Assembly: GCF_900637205.1 (NCBI RefSeq) | Contig: NZ_LR134355.1 | Span: 1,240,001 to 1,304,000, forward strand | Source: Mycolicibacterium chitae | Lineage (GTDB): Bacteria > Actinomycetota > Actinomycetes > Mycobacteriales > Mycobacteriaceae | DNA length: 64,000 nucleotides | Direction: 5' to 3' | Shown here: positions 17,329 to 28,492 of the stretch, in pieces | How positions within the stretch are numbered: position 1 is the stretch's first letter | Layout of the letters: every line of letters begins with the position of its first letter | Program-made: the position numbers and the translations under genes | Notes under the pieces: model-generated | Seen by the model: only the letters and a program-made list of their open reading frames with translations | The model's database searches: none | Told to the model about the DNA's origin: nothing

Positions 17329-18558
17329 TCAGAAGTAGGCGTTGGCCGGGATCGGCGCGCCGTGCAGCAGGTTCTCGCCGATCACCCGGGCCTTGTAGAC
17401 CACCGGGTTGTGCAGTGTGATGGTGCGCACGTTGCGCCAGTGCCGGTCGAGGTTGCGTTGCCGGCTCGCCGCGCTGGCCCCGCCGAGTTCCAGCAGCCGG
17501 GTGGCGGCCTCGGGCGCGACCGCGTCGAGATGCACCTTGACCTTGGACACCCGCAGCTGCGCCTCGGCGGCCAGCTCCGCATCCGGAATGCCCTGCGCAT
17601 CATAGGAATCGGTGGCGGCGCCGATCGCGTCGGCGGCGTCGAGCACCGCGGCGCGCGCAATGTAGGCCGTACTGGCCAGCTCGCCCAGCAGCTTCTGGTA
17701 CAGCGGATCGTCGACCGGGGCCTCGGTCAGCGCGTGGCTGAAGCTGCGGGTGCGCGAGCGCAGCTGCGCCGCGCCGTCGTCGACCACCGAGGCCAGCACG
17801 CCCGCGACCACCGCGTGGATGTAGAGCTGCAACGACGCATACTGCACGGTGGGCTGCGGTTCGGCGTCGTAGGGGCTGTCGACCAGGATCTCGTCGGCGG
17901 CCACGGCGACGTCGTCGAAGATCGTGGTGCCGGTGCCGGTGCGGCGCTGCCCGAAGCCGTCCCAGTCGTCGATCAGCTTCACCCCGGCGCGGTCGGTGGG
18001 GACGATCACCGAGGCCACCGAGTCGTGATCGGTGGTGGTGGTGACCGTCAGGTAATCGGAGAACAGCGTGCCGGTGCTGTAGAACTTCTCACCGGTGAGC
18101 CGGAACCCGCCGGCGCCGTCGGGCAGCAGCCGGGTGTTGAACACCAGGCTGCCGACGGCAAGGTTGCCCTTCTCGCTGAACGCGTTGGCGAACAGCTTCC
18201 CGTCGGCGACCTCGCGCAGCCAGCGCAGCGACACCGCGTCGGTGGGGTCGGTGTGCAGGGCGCGCAGCCGCTCCTCGACGAACCAGAAGTGGGTGCGGAA
18301 GATGTGCGCGACGATCGGGTCGGCCTGCGCGACGTCGATGAGTGTCGAAAACAGCTGACGGACCGAGTATCCGGGGCCGCCGAAGTCCGCGGGCAGCCGC
18401 AGCGTGCCGAATCCGGCGCGCTTGAGCGCCGCGACTTGGTCGAACGGGTTCTCGTCCGCGAGGTCGCGATCCTTGGCGCCGGCCGCAATGTCGGCGAGCA
18501 GGGCGCTGAACTCTTCCGAGCCCGGCAGCAGGGTGTGCCGAATGGGTGCTTGTGTCAT
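17329..18558 (-). CDS. Acyl-CoA-dehydrogenase-fold flavin monooxygenase (SfnB/DszC-like)
   Basis: A 409-residue protein of the acyl-CoA dehydrogenase fold. It lacks the usual catalytic Glu context and instead matches the monooxygenase branch (SfnB, DszC): FSEKGNLAVGSLVFNTRL, GGFRLTGEKFYSTGTLFSDYL, and a C-terminal RNLDRHWRNVRTITLHNPV motif. Enzymes of this branch use FMNH2 and O2 to oxidise organosulfur or nitrogen compounds. A link to the sulfur genes 10 kb away is possible but unsupported. At this position M. tuberculosis has a GMC-type dehydrogenase (Rv1279), so this gene is part of local divergence. ATG 18558 begins the conserved region. Confidence 0.8.
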   Translation of the reverse strand: MTQAPIRHTLLPGSEEFSALLADIAAGAKDRDLADENPFDQVAALKRAGFGTLRLPADFGGPGYSVRQLFSTLIDVAQADPIVAHIFRTHFWFVEERLRALHTDPTDAVSLRWLREVADGKLFANAFSEKGNLAVGSLVFNTRLLPDGAGGFRLTGEKFYSTGTLFSDYLTVTTTTDHDSVASVIVPTDRAGVKLIDDWDGFGQRRTGTGTTIFDDVAVAADEILVDSPYDAEPQPTVQYASLQLYIHAVVAGVLASVVDDGAAQLRSRTRSFSHALTEAPVDDPLYQKLLGELASTAYIARAAVLDAADAIGAATDSYDAQGIPDAELAAEAQLRVSKVKVHLDAVAPEAATRLLELGGASAASRQRNLDRHWRNVRTITLHNPVVYKARVIGENLLHGAPIPANAYF

Positions 18559-18631
18559 GTCAGGAGTTCTACCGAGGCGCCCGCACCGGGGCACTGCTTG
18601 CGCTCAGCGCGAATCCAATGCCGCGAACTGT

Positions 18632-18650
18632 CTACTATTTCCCGTAGTAG
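18632..18650. promoter_or_regulatory. Inverted repeat, candidate operator
   Basis: CTACTA (18632-18637) and TAGTAG (18645-18650) are perfect arms around a 7-bp spacer. The site occupies about -38 to -20 relative to the predicted leaderless start of the + gene at 18670 and lies between divergent genes. Confidence 0.4.
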
Positions 18651-18656
18651 CACGGG

Positions 18657-18662
18657 TACCCT
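18657..18662 (+). promoter_or_regulatory. -10 box of the membrane-protein gene (leaderless)
   Basis: TACCCT ends seven nucleotides before the GTG at 18670. Confidence 0.45.
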
Positions 18663-18669
18663 GGTCGGC

Positions 18670-19194
18670 GTGAGGTCCGCCCCTTCGACGGCTTCTCGTC
18701 TGCACGGTGTGTCCGTGGCCGCGTGCTCGGCCGCGGTGGCCGTTGCTGCCCACGGCGCCGCGGGCGGACACCCGCCGACCGGCGCCGGGCTGATGCTGGT
18801 GTTGGCGGCCTCGGCGACGGTGGGCGCCCTGTCGGCGGTCCACCGCGGGACCACCGCCCCGCACCTGCGGCTGCTCGGCTTCCTGGGCCTCGGCCAGTTG
18901 CTAGGCCACATTGCGCTGAGCATCGGCGGCACCCACGCGCACGCCGCGGTGCCCGCCGCGCCCATGCTCACCGCCCACGTGCTGGCCGCGCTGCTGTGCG
19001 CGGCGCTGATCCTGCTGTCCGAACAGCTCTGCCAAGTTCTTGGCTCGGTGCTGCGCCACAGCGCCGGGACAGGCGGGTGGATGCTCGGCCGCGACGGCGC
19101 CGGCGTCCCCGCCTACCGCTTCGCCCTGATCACGGAGGTGCTCGCCTCCGGTACCGGCAACCGCGGCCCGCCGGTGGTATCGCCGGCCGCCTGA
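18670..19194 (+). CDS. Four-span membrane protein next to copper/peroxidase genes
   Basis: A 174-residue protein with about four hydrophobic segments (about 13-30, 36-53, 67-83, 96-120) followed by a short cytosolic-type tail. The loop GGTHAHAAVPAAP contains spaced histidines that could bind metal. I do not recognise the family for certain. Co-orientation with the PCuAC copper chaperone and DyP peroxidase just downstream suggests a role in copper or redox handling at the membrane (inference only). GTG 18670 is supported by the -10 box. Confidence 0.65.
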   Translation: MRSAPSTASRLHGVSVAACSAAVAVAAHGAAGGHPPTGAGLMLVLAASATVGALSAVHRGTTAPHLRLLGFLGLGQLLGHIALSIGGTHAHAAVPAAPMLTAHVLAALLCAALILLSEQLCQVLGSVLRHSAGTGGWMLGRDGAGVPAYRFALITEVLASGTGNRGPPVVSPAA

Positions 19195-19317
19195 TCGCTC
19201 ACCGAGGGGTGCAGCACGGTCGGGTGTTCCGGCCACGCTGCTTCACCGCCGCTGCCCGTTGCAGCCGCGGCTTCCCTGCGTCCTCGACGCCACCCCTGTC
19301 AAGAATGTGAGCCATTG

Positions 19318-19854
19318 ATGAATTCTCTTGTGTTGCTTCGCTCGTTGGCCGTCACCGCAGTGTCGGCGACGGCACTGCTCGGCGTCGGTTGCTCGGCGTC
19401 GCCTACCAGCACCCAGGCCGAGTCGATCACCGTGCACGACGCGTGGGTCAAGGCCGTCGACGCGGACATGACGTCGGCGTTCGCGCGGCTGAGCAACGAC
19501 GGTGCCGCCGACGCCAAGTTGCTCTCGGCCACCTCGCCGGTCAGCCGCGTGGTGGAGATCCACGAGGTGGTCGACGGGCAGATGCAGACCAAGGACGACG
19601 GCCTGCTGATCCCAGCGGGCGCCGAGGTGGAACTGCATCCCGGCGCCGACCACCTGATGCTGATGGAACTGCGCGAACCGCTGACCCCGGGCAGCGATGT
19701 GGAGATCGTCGCGACGTTCGAGGACGGCTCGCAGCTGCCCATCACCGCGCAGGTCCGGGACTTCGCCGGGGCCGAGGAGGATTACGGGCCGGATCCGCAT
19801 GCCGGGCACGGATCGGACTCGCACGCCGAGCACGGGTCGGAGTCCCATGGCTGA
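19318..19854 (+). CDS. PCuAC-type periplasmic copper chaperone lipoprotein
   Basis: A 178-residue PCu(A)C (DUF461) protein. The signal peptide ends in lipobox LGVGC (Cys 25), so it is membrane-anchored outside the cell. The family pattern is present: ITVHDAWVKAVDADMTSAF, the VVEIHEVVDGQMQTKDDG segment with the His/Met ligands, and HLMLMEL. The C-terminal tail is rich in histidine (DPHAGHGSDSHAEHGSESHG), an extra metal-binding extension. Such chaperones deliver Cu(I) to cytochrome oxidase or other cuproproteins. Overlaps the DyP gene by 8 bp, so the two are co-translated. Confidence 0.88.
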   Translation: MNSLVLLRSLAVTAVSATALLGVGCSASPTSTQAESITVHDAWVKAVDADMTSAFARLSNDGAADAKLLSATSPVSRVVEIHEVVDGQMQTKDDGLLIPAGAEVELHPGADHLMLMELREPLTPGSDVEIVATFEDGSQLPITAQVRDFAGAEEDYGPDPHAGHGSDSHAEHGSESHG

Positions 19855-21061
19855 GTTGAGCCGGCGCCGGTTGCTCGGTGCCGGCGCCCTGGTCGCCGGC
19901 ACCGCCGGGGCCGCCGCGGTGGTCGGGCCCCGGTTGGTGTCCGACCCCGCCACGGGCGAGGCGGCGGTCGAGCCGTTCTACGGTCCGCATCAGGGCGGGG
20001 TGGCCACGGTGCCGCAGCGCTACGCGACGCTGCTGGCGTTCGACCTGCGGCCCGAGCACCGCACCGTCGCCGGCCTCCGGTCGATCATGAAGTTGTGGAC
20101 CGCCGACGCCGCGCGGCTGACCCAGGGCCTGCCCGCCCTGGCCGACACCGAGCCGGAGCTGGCCACCAGCCCGGCCCGGCTGACCGTCACCGTCGGCTAC
20201 GGGCCCACTCTGTTCGACGCGCTGCGGTTGACCCGCGCGCAGCCGGCCACCTTGCGCGAGCTGCCGGCGTTCTCGGTGGACCGGCTCGAACCCCGTTGGG
20301 GTGGCGGTCATCTGGTGGTGCAGCTGTGCGCGGACAGCCCGCTTCCGGTGAGCCACGCCGTCCGGGTGCTGACCAAGAACGTCCGATCCATGGCCACCGT
20401 GCGCTGGATCCAGCGCGGGTTCCGCGAGCCGATCCGGACCGAGGACCCGGCCGGGTCGATGCGCAACCTGATGGGCCAGGTCGACGGCACCGTCAACCTG
20501 GCGGGCTCCCAGTTCGACCAGTTCGTCTGGGATCACGGCGAGGACCAGGACTGGTTCGCCGGCGGCACGATCCTGATCGTGCGGCGGATCCGCGCCGAGA
20601 TGGACACCTGGGATCAGCTCGGCCGCGACACCAAGGAACTGGTCGTCGGGCGCACGCTGGGCTCGGGGGCGCCGCTGACCGGCCACCAGGAGTCCGACGA
20701 ACCGGACTTCGACGCGCATGTCGGCGGGATCCCGGTGATCCCGCCGAACTCGCACATCGCCCTGGCACGTCACCACAAGGACAGCGAGCAGTTCCTGCGC
20801 CGGCCCTACAACTACGACGACCCGCCGCCGGCCGGGCAGATCAGCGATTCCGGTCTGCTGTTCCTGGCGTTCCAGCGGGATCCCGCCGCCCAGTTCGTCC
20901 CGGTGCAGCAGCGGATCTCCGACGGCGACGCGCTCAACGAGTGGGTGACTCCGGTCGGTTCGGCGAGTTTCGCGGTGCTGCCCGGGGTGCGCGAGGGCGA
21001 GTATCTGGGCCAGCGCCTCCTCGACGCGGTGGATCGGGCGACGAACGGGGACAATGGCTGA
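19847..21061 (+). CDS. Tat-exported DyP-type heme peroxidase
   Basis: A 404-residue dye-decolourising peroxidase. The N-terminus SRRRLLGAGALVAGTAGAAA is a twin-arginine signal, so the folded heme enzyme is exported. The GxxDG motif is GQVDGTVN (Asp about 213) and the proximal heme ligand is likely His 303 in PNSHIALA. This signal-bearing layout resembles EfeB/YcdB-type DyPs. No EfeU/EfeO iron importer is present; instead it is coupled to the copper chaperone. Likely oxidises extracytoplasmic substrates with H2O2. Overlaps the hydrolase gene downstream by 8 bp. Confidence 0.9.
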   Translation: MAELSRRRLLGAGALVAGTAGAAAVVGPRLVSDPATGEAAVEPFYGPHQGGVATVPQRYATLLAFDLRPEHRTVAGLRSIMKLWTADAARLTQGLPALADTEPELATSPARLTVTVGYGPTLFDALRLTRAQPATLRELPAFSVDRLEPRWGGGHLVVQLCADSPLPVSHAVRVLTKNVRSMATVRWIQRGFREPIRTEDPAGSMRNLMGQVDGTVNLAGSQFDQFVWDHGEDQDWFAGGTILIVRRIRAEMDTWDQLGRDTKELVVGRTLGSGAPLTGHQESDEPDFDAHVGGIPVIPPNSHIALARHHKDSEQFLRRPYNYDDPPPAGQISDSGLLFLAFQRDPAAQFVPVQQRISDGDALNEWVTPVGSASFAVLPGVREGEYLGQRLLDAVDRATNGDNG

Positions 21062-22319
21062 TATGGGCCTGAACCCGTTCCGGCGTGGGGTGAATCAAGC
21101 GTTGGCCGCGATGCCGGGGGTGCGGGCGGTGCGCCGTCCGGTGACCCCGGGTTCGACCGAACAGTTCACGCTGTACTACGTGCGCAGCGGACCGCTGACG
21201 GCGCATCCGGTGGTGATCATCCCGGGCGGGCCCGGCGTGGCGTCGATCCACCACTATCACGCGATGCGTCGGCGCGCGGCCGACCTCGGTCTGGACGTGG
21301 TGATGGTCGAACACCGCGGCGTGGGCATGTCCCGCCACGACGATTCGGGTGCCGACCTGCCACCGGAGGCGATGACCGTCGAGCAGGTGATCGACGACAT
21401 CGTCGCGGTGCTCGACGATCTCGGCGTCGACACCGCGGTGTTGTACGGCACGTCCTACGGCAGCTATCTGGCCGCGGGAACCGGTGTGCGCCATCCGCAT
21501 CGGGTCCGCGCGATGATCCTGGACTCGCCGGTGCTCTCGGCCGACGATCTCGAGGCGATGCGCACCGCGTTGCGCGGGTTGCTGCTCGGCGGGGCGGTGC
21601 CCGGCGCCGAGACGGTGGCGCCCAAGGTGCGCCGGCTGCTCGACGCCGGGCTGCTGTCGTCGTCGGCCGCCGAGGTCGCCGCGTATGCGTATTCGTATGG
21701 GGGAGTGGCGCTGCTGAACCGGCTGCTCGACCTGTTGCTGACCGGACACACCCTGCTGTGGCGGGCCATGATCGCCATCAGCAAGCTGACGCTGCGCCCG
21801 GTGCCTTACCACAACGAGGTGGACCTGGTGGGGCGCATCGCCTTTCGGGAGCTGGACTACGCGGGGGAACCGGACGGGTTGCCGCTGGACCCGGCGGCCG
21901 CGCTGCTGGCGATGGCCGAGCAGATCCCGGGCCGCCGGCCCGAATTCGAGGGCGAGCCCTATGACCTGGTGACCGAGCTGCCCCGGTTCGACTGGCCGAC
22001 GGTCGTGATCTCCGGTGGGCGCGATCTGACCACCCCGCCGCCGGTCGCCGAACGCATCGCCGGGTTGGTCCCCGACGCGCAGCTGGTGTCGCTGCCGACC
22101 GCCGCGCACAGCGCCCTGGACACCCGCGAGGTGGCCGCCCTGCGGATCACCAAGACGGTGGTGCGGGGGCGGGCCGCCGAGCTACCCGCGCGCAGCGCGG
22201 AACTCGATGCGCTGCCGGCCAACCCGTCGATGCGGATGCTGGTCGGGCTGCTCGGGGCCGCCGCCGCCGTCGAGGCCGCGTTGCCCGCCTCCCGGCGCGC
22301 GCCGGGACCTATTGCATGA
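21054..22319 (+). CDS. Alpha/beta-hydrolase (proline-iminopeptidase-like)
   Basis: A 421-residue alpha/beta hydrolase. The oxyanion region is IIPGGPGVAS, the nucleophile elbow GTSYGSYLAAG (Ser near residue 143), the acid Asp probably in ISGGRDLTTPP, and the His in TAAHSALD. The GGPG motif and overall length fit proline iminopeptidase/tricorn-interacting-factor-like S33 peptidases, though the substrate is open. No signal peptide. ATG 21054 overlaps the DyP stop; ATG 21063 is an in-frame alternative. The 3' end overlaps the convergent oppA-like gene by 11 bp. Confidence 0.82.
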   Translation: MADMGLNPFRRGVNQALAAMPGVRAVRRPVTPGSTEQFTLYYVRSGPLTAHPVVIIPGGPGVASIHHYHAMRRRAADLGLDVVMVEHRGVGMSRHDDSGADLPPEAMTVEQVIDDIVAVLDDLGVDTAVLYGTSYGSYLAAGTGVRHPHRVRAMILDSPVLSADDLEAMRTALRGLLLGGAVPGAETVAPKVRRLLDAGLLSSSAAEVAAYAYSYGGVALLNRLLDLLLTGHTLLWRAMIAISKLTLRPVPYHNEVDLVGRIAFRELDYAGEPDGLPLDPAAALLAMAEQIPGRRPEFEGEPYDLVTELPRFDWPTVVISGGRDLTTPPPVAERIAGLVPDAQLVSLPTAAHSALDTREVAALRITKTVVRGRAAELPARSAELDALPANPSMRMLVGLLGAAAAVEAALPASRRAPGPIA

Positions 22320-23976
22320 AGCCCACCGTGGTGTAGTCGATGTCGCCGAGGCCGGACGCGCCGAAGTTGGCCAGGTTGCTGCGCACCGCGATGTTGCCGG
22401 CCGACTGGGTCATCGGCAGGCTGAAGCCCTCGGCCCAGATCAGCTCGTCGAGCTCGTTGGCCAGCTCGCGCGCCCGGTCCGGATCGAGTTCGGTGAGCAC
22501 TTCCTCGATCTTCGCGTCGATCTCCGGGGAGCCGATCTTGCCGAAGTTGCTCTCGCCGGTGGACTTGTAGATCTGGGTCAGCCCCGCGAACGGGAAGGCG
22601 TCGCCCACCCAGGAGAACTGCGCGATGTCGAAGTTGCCGACGGTGATCCAGTCGGTGAAGAACCCACCGCCGCCCTTGGCCTCGATCTCGAGCTTGACGC
22701 CGATCTGCGCCAGGTTGTTCTGTGCGATCTGGGCGAACTGCTTGGTGCTGGCGGCGTCGTAGAGCACGTCGCGGATGACCAGCTGCCGACCGTCCTTCTC
22801 GCGGAATTGGCCGTTGAGCTTCCAGCCCAGCTCGTCGAGTTCGCGCGCGGCGGCCTCGGGGTCGTAGGCCACCACGGCGCTGTTGTCCTGGTAGCCCTTC
22901 TGCCCGGCGACGAAGATGTGGTTGTTCAGCGGTGCCGGGTCGTCGGCCAGTCCGCGCATGGTGACGTTGGCGATGGTCTGGCGGTCGATGCCCTTGGAGA
23001 TCGCCCGGCGCAGCGCGGGATCGGCCAGGATCGAGCCGGGCGCGCCGTTGAACGTGAAGTGATACCAGCTGTTGCCGGGGGCGCGGCGGATCTCGATGCC
23101 GTTGGTGTTGCGGGCGATGGTCAGCTCGTCCAGCGACGCCACCCCGGCCGCGTCGATCGTGTTGTTCTGCAGCGCCGGCATCCGCGCGGCGTCGTCGAGC
23201 ACCATGTAGGTGATGGTGTCGAGCACCGGCGTGTCGCCCCACCAGTCCGGGTTGCGGGTCAGGGTGATGCGCTGCGCGGTGCGGTCCACGTTCGAGATGA
23301 CGAACGGTCCGGCCGACGGGCCGGGCCCATTGAGTTGCCCCTTGTTGAACACCTCCGGGTCGCGCGTCATGCTCGCCGGCAGCAACATCCCGTTGCCGGC
23401 GAACATCCCCTGCCAGTCGGCGTAGGGCCGGTCGAAGGTGATGACGGCCTGGCGGTCGTCCTCCCCGCGGGTCACCGAGGCCACCCGTTCGCTGCCGTTG
23501 GGGCTGGCGATGGCGAACGCGGGATCCTTACCGCTGGTGGCGTGGATCTGGGAGGCGATGTCCTGCCAGGTGATGGGGGTGCCGTCGGTCCACACCGCGT
23601 CGGGGTTGATGGTGTAGGTCACCACCTGCGGATCGGTCTCGGTCAACTCGATGTCGGTGAAGTAGTCGGTGTTGACGGTGGTGGTGCCGTCGGCGGCGAT
23701 CCGGAATGCCCGCGGCAGGGTCGCGCGCATCATGTTCGCCGCGTCGGCGACGTTGCCGTCGATGTGCAGGGTGTTGAAGTTCGGTGGGAACCCGTTCAGC
23801 GCCAGCCGGAGGTGTCCGCCCTGGCGCAGCGTGGCGGGGTCCTGCGGATTCAGGTCGGCCGTCGCGCCGACCTCGGCGTTACCGCCGACCGACGGGACGT
23901 CCTGGTTGGCGCCCGAACACCCGGCGAGGATCAGCGCACCCGTCATCGCCAGCACGGCACAGCGTCGCAACATCAT
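22309..23976 (-). CDS. oppA: Oligopeptide-binding lipoprotein (OppA-like)
   Basis: A 555-residue family 5 solute-binding protein. Signal peptide MMLRRCAVLAMTGALILAGC with lipobox LAGC (Cys 20), then the SBP_bac_5 domain; the segments VTYTINPDAVWTDGTPITWQD and AISKGIDRQTIANVTM are typical of this family. It is last in the oppB-oppC-oppD-oppA order, the same as Rv1283c-Rv1280c. It captures peptides (or related compounds) outside the membrane and hands them to OppBC. A 6-bp hairpin (AACCGT-cgtc-ACGGTT, 23990-24005) in the 58-bp gap after oppD may tune its expression. Confidence 0.88.
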   Translation of the reverse strand: MMLRRCAVLAMTGALILAGCSGANQDVPSVGGNAEVGATADLNPQDPATLRQGGHLRLALNGFPPNFNTLHIDGNVADAANMMRATLPRAFRIAADGTTTVNTDYFTDIELTETDPQVVTYTINPDAVWTDGTPITWQDIASQIHATSGKDPAFAIASPNGSERVASVTRGEDDRQAVITFDRPYADWQGMFAGNGMLLPASMTRDPEVFNKGQLNGPGPSAGPFVISNVDRTAQRITLTRNPDWWGDTPVLDTITYMVLDDAARMPALQNNTIDAAGVASLDELTIARNTNGIEIRRAPGNSWYHFTFNGAPGSILADPALRRAISKGIDRQTIANVTMRGLADDPAPLNNHIFVAGQKGYQDNSAVVAYDPEAAARELDELGWKLNGQFREKDGRQLVIRDVLYDAASTKQFAQIAQNNLAQIGVKLEIEAKGGGGFFTDWITVGNFDIAQFSWVGDAFPFAGLTQIYKSTGESNFGKIGSPEIDAKIEEVLTELDPDRARELANELDELIWAEGFSLPMTQSAGNIAVRSNLANFGASGLGDIDYTTVGFMQ

Positions 23977-24034
23977 GAGGACCGATGTTAACCGTCGTCA
24001 CGGTTTGCGCCGGTGGCCCGCGACCGGCGCCGCC

Positions 24035-25887
<1,853 letters not shown>

Positions 25888-25891
<4 letters not shown>

Positions 25892-26838
25892 CGGCGGCTC
25901 CCGAACTTGCGGCGGCTGCGCCGCAGGTTGCCCGAGCCGGGGTCGACGGCGTCGCGGATCCCGTCGCCGATCATGTTGGCGCACAGCACGATCAGCACCA
26001 GGATCCCGGCGGGGAACAGGAACACCCAGGGGAACGTCGTCACCGACGGGGTGCCCGAGGCGATCAGGGTGCCCAGCGAGACATCCGGCGGCTGCACGCC
26101 GAATCCCAGGTAGCTGAGCCCGGTTTCGGCGAGGATGGCCAACCCGACGTTCAGCGTGGTGTCGATGATCAGGATCGAGGCGACGTTGGGCAGGATGTGC
26201 CGGGAGATGATGCGGGTGTTCGACACGCCCATATACCGTGCGGCCTGGACGAATTCGCGCTCGCGCAGGCTCATCGTCATGCCGCGCACCATGCGCGAGC
26301 TGATCATCCAGCTGAACAGCGACAGCAGCACGATCAGCATCACGATGCTGCCGCTCTGCTTGACCCGCGGGGTGGCGATGGCGATCAGGATGAAGCTGGG
26401 CACCACCAGCAGCAGGTCGACGATCCACATCAGGGTGCGGTCGCGCCAGCCGCCGAAGTAGCCCGCGACCGCCCCGACGGTCGCTGCGATCACCGTCGAG
26501 ATGACCGCCACGCACACGCCGATGAGCAGCGATTTCTGCATGCCGCGCAGCGTCATCGCCAGCAGGTCCTGGCCCAGGGAGTTGGTGCCGAACCAGTGCT
26601 GCGGGCTCGGCGGCTGCTGCAGGGCGGTGTAATCGAGGTCGGTGTAGGACCACGGCAGCAGCGGCGGCAGCGCGTAGCAGCCGACGAACATCACCACCAG
26701 CAACACCAGCGAAACCACCGCGGGCCCGTTGCGCAGAAAGCGCCGCAGCACCATGGTGCGCCGGGACGCGAATGCGGCCTCGGGTGCGGGGGCTTCGGGT
26801 TCGGGCGCCACGGCGGGGCCGCTCACGGGTTCACTCAT
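25888..26838 (-). CDS. oppC: Oligopeptide permease OppC
   Basis: A 316-residue ABC permease with about six membrane segments; an N-terminal OppC-type extension ([21 protein letters not shown]) precedes the BPD_transp_1 domain. The EAA loop reads [21 protein letters not shown], which contacts the ATPase. Overlaps both neighbours by ATGA, so oppB, oppC and oppD are translated in series. Corresponds to Rv1282c. Confidence 0.9.
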
Positions 26839-27812
26839 TGGACCCGCACCCGGGGATCGAGGGCCGCGTAGATGACGTCGGAAAGCAGGCCGGCCAGCAG
26901 GATCACCGCGCCGGAGAACACCGTGATGGCGGCGATGATGTTGGTGTCCTGGGTGGCGATGCCCTGCACCACCCATTCGCCCATGCCGTGCCAACCGAAG
27001 ATCTTCTCGACGAACACCGCGCCCGTCACCAACCCGCTGACCCCGTAGGCGAACAGCGTGGCCATCGGGATCAGCGCGGTCCGCAGGCCGTGCCGGAACA
27101 GTGCCTGGCGTTGGGTGAGGCCCTTGGCCCGCGCGGTCCGGATGAAGTCTTGGCCGAGCACGTCGAGCATGGCGTTGCGTTGATATCGGCTGTAGCCGGC
27201 CATGGCCACCAGCGCCAGGGTGAACGACGGCAGCACCAGATGCTGCAGGCGGTCGACGAACATGTCCCAGCCGCCACCCGTCGCATCCGGTGAGGTCTCG
27301 CCGGTGTATTCGAACAGTTGCACGCCGAGGACCGTATTGATCTGCAGCGCAACCAGGATCATCAGGCTGGCGATGACGAACGTCGGCGTCGACAGCGCCA
27401 GCAGCGACAGCACCGTGATCACCCGGTCCGACAGCCGGTATTGGCGGATGGCGCTCCAGGCGCCGATGACGACCCCCAGCACCGTGCCGACCACCGAGCC
27501 GATGATCAGCAGGCGCAGGCTGACGCCGATCCGTCGGCCCAGCTCCTCGGAGACCGGCTGGCCGGTGACGGTGGTGCCGAAGTCGCCCTGCACCGCGCCG
27601 GAGACCCAGTTGACGTAGCGGAGTGGGATGGGCTTGTCGAGGTCGAGTTCGGCGGCCTTGGCGTCGATGACGGCCTGCGGGGGTCGGGGATTGCGCTGTT
27701 CGAGGCTGTCCAGCGGGGAGAACGCCACCGAGGTCAGGCAGAACGTGAGGAACGAGGCCAGCGCCAGCAGCACGACGTAGTTGAGCAGTCGGCGCGACAG
27801 GAAACGCGTCAT
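26835..27812 (-). CDS. oppB: Oligopeptide permease OppB
   Basis: A 325-residue permease, first gene of the opp operon. It starts with the typical OppB first span (RRLLNYVVLLALASFLTFCL) and has the EAA loop RTARAKGLTQRQALFRHGLRTAL. Together with OppC it forms the membrane channel for peptide uptake. The 130-bp gap upstream, shared with the divergent carbonic anhydrase gene, should contain its promoter; I see no certain box. Confidence 0.9.
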   Translation of the reverse strand: MTRFLSRRLLNYVVLLALASFLTFCLTSVAFSPLDSLEQRNPRPPQAVIDAKAAELDLDKPIPLRYVNWVSGAVQGDFGTTVTGQPVSEELGRRIGVSLRLLIIGSVVGTVLGVVIGAWSAIRQYRLSDRVITVLSLLALSTPTFVIASLMILVALQINTVLGVQLFEYTGETSPDATGGGWDMFVDRLQHLVLPSFTLALVAMAGYSRYQRNAMLDVLGQDFIRTARAKGLTQRQALFRHGLRTALIPMATLFAYGVSGLVTGAVFVEKIFGWHGMGEWVVQGIATQDTNIIAAITVFSGAVILLAGLLSDVIYAALDPRVRVQ

Positions 27813-27942
27813 GCGTTGGTCCGCCTCGGCTGCATGCGCACAGCGTAGGAGATCGCGGGGCCGGCGCCCGGCAGGCCACGGTTGTGTTCAGCCTGATCGA
27901 AGCGCCTGGCCGGCGGCGCAGATGCTGTTAGCCTCGCCCACC

Positions 27943-28434
27943 ATGAGCGTCACTGATCAGTACCTGGCCAACAACGCGAAGTACGCCGAAACGTTCAGCG
28001 GCCCGCTGCCGCTGCCGCCGAGCAAGCACGTCGCCGTGCTGGCCTGCATGGACGCCCGCCTGGACGTGTATCGGCTGCTGGGTCTCGGCGACGGCGAGGC
28101 GCACGTCATCCGCAACGCCGGCGGCGTGGTCACCGACGACGAGATCCGCTCGCTGGCCATCAGCCAGCGGCTGCTGGGCACCCGCGAGATCATCCTGATC
28201 CATCACACCGACTGCGGGATGCTGACCTTCACCGACGACGCGTTCAAGAAGGACATCCAGGACCAGACGGGGCTCAAGCCCGAGTGGGCCCCCGAGTCCT
28301 TCCCCGACGTCGAGGAGGACGTCCGGCAGTCGCTGCGGCGCATCGAGGCCAGCCCGTTCGTGACGCTGCACGAGTCGCTGCGCGGGTTCGTCTTCGACGT
28401 CGCGACCGGAAAGCTCACCGAGGTAACGCTCTAG
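27943..28434 (+). CDS. canA: Beta-carbonic anhydrase (Rv1284-like)
   Basis: A 163-residue beta-class carbonic anhydrase, the same length as M. tuberculosis Rv1284. Zinc ligands Cys35 and the catalytic Asp37 are in LACMDARLD, and His88/Cys91 in IHHTDCGML. It interconverts CO2 and bicarbonate, which also feeds carboxylation in growth at low CO2. Cytosolic, no signal peptide. It lies between the opp operon and sulfate-activation genes as in M. tuberculosis. ATG 27943 is the conserved start. Confidence 0.93.
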   Translation: MSVTDQYLANNAKYAETFSGPLPLPPSKHVAVLACMDARLDVYRLLGLGDGEAHVIRNAGGVVTDDEIRSLAISQRLLGTREIILIHHTDCGMLTFTDDAFKKDIQDQTGLKPEWAPESFPDVEEDVRQSLRRIEASPFVTLHESLRGFVFDVATGKLTEVTL

Positions 28435-28492
28435 CTCGCCCCGTCCGCCAGGCGCTGCACCGACCCCGCCTGGCTCCTGCCGCCGCGCCTGC

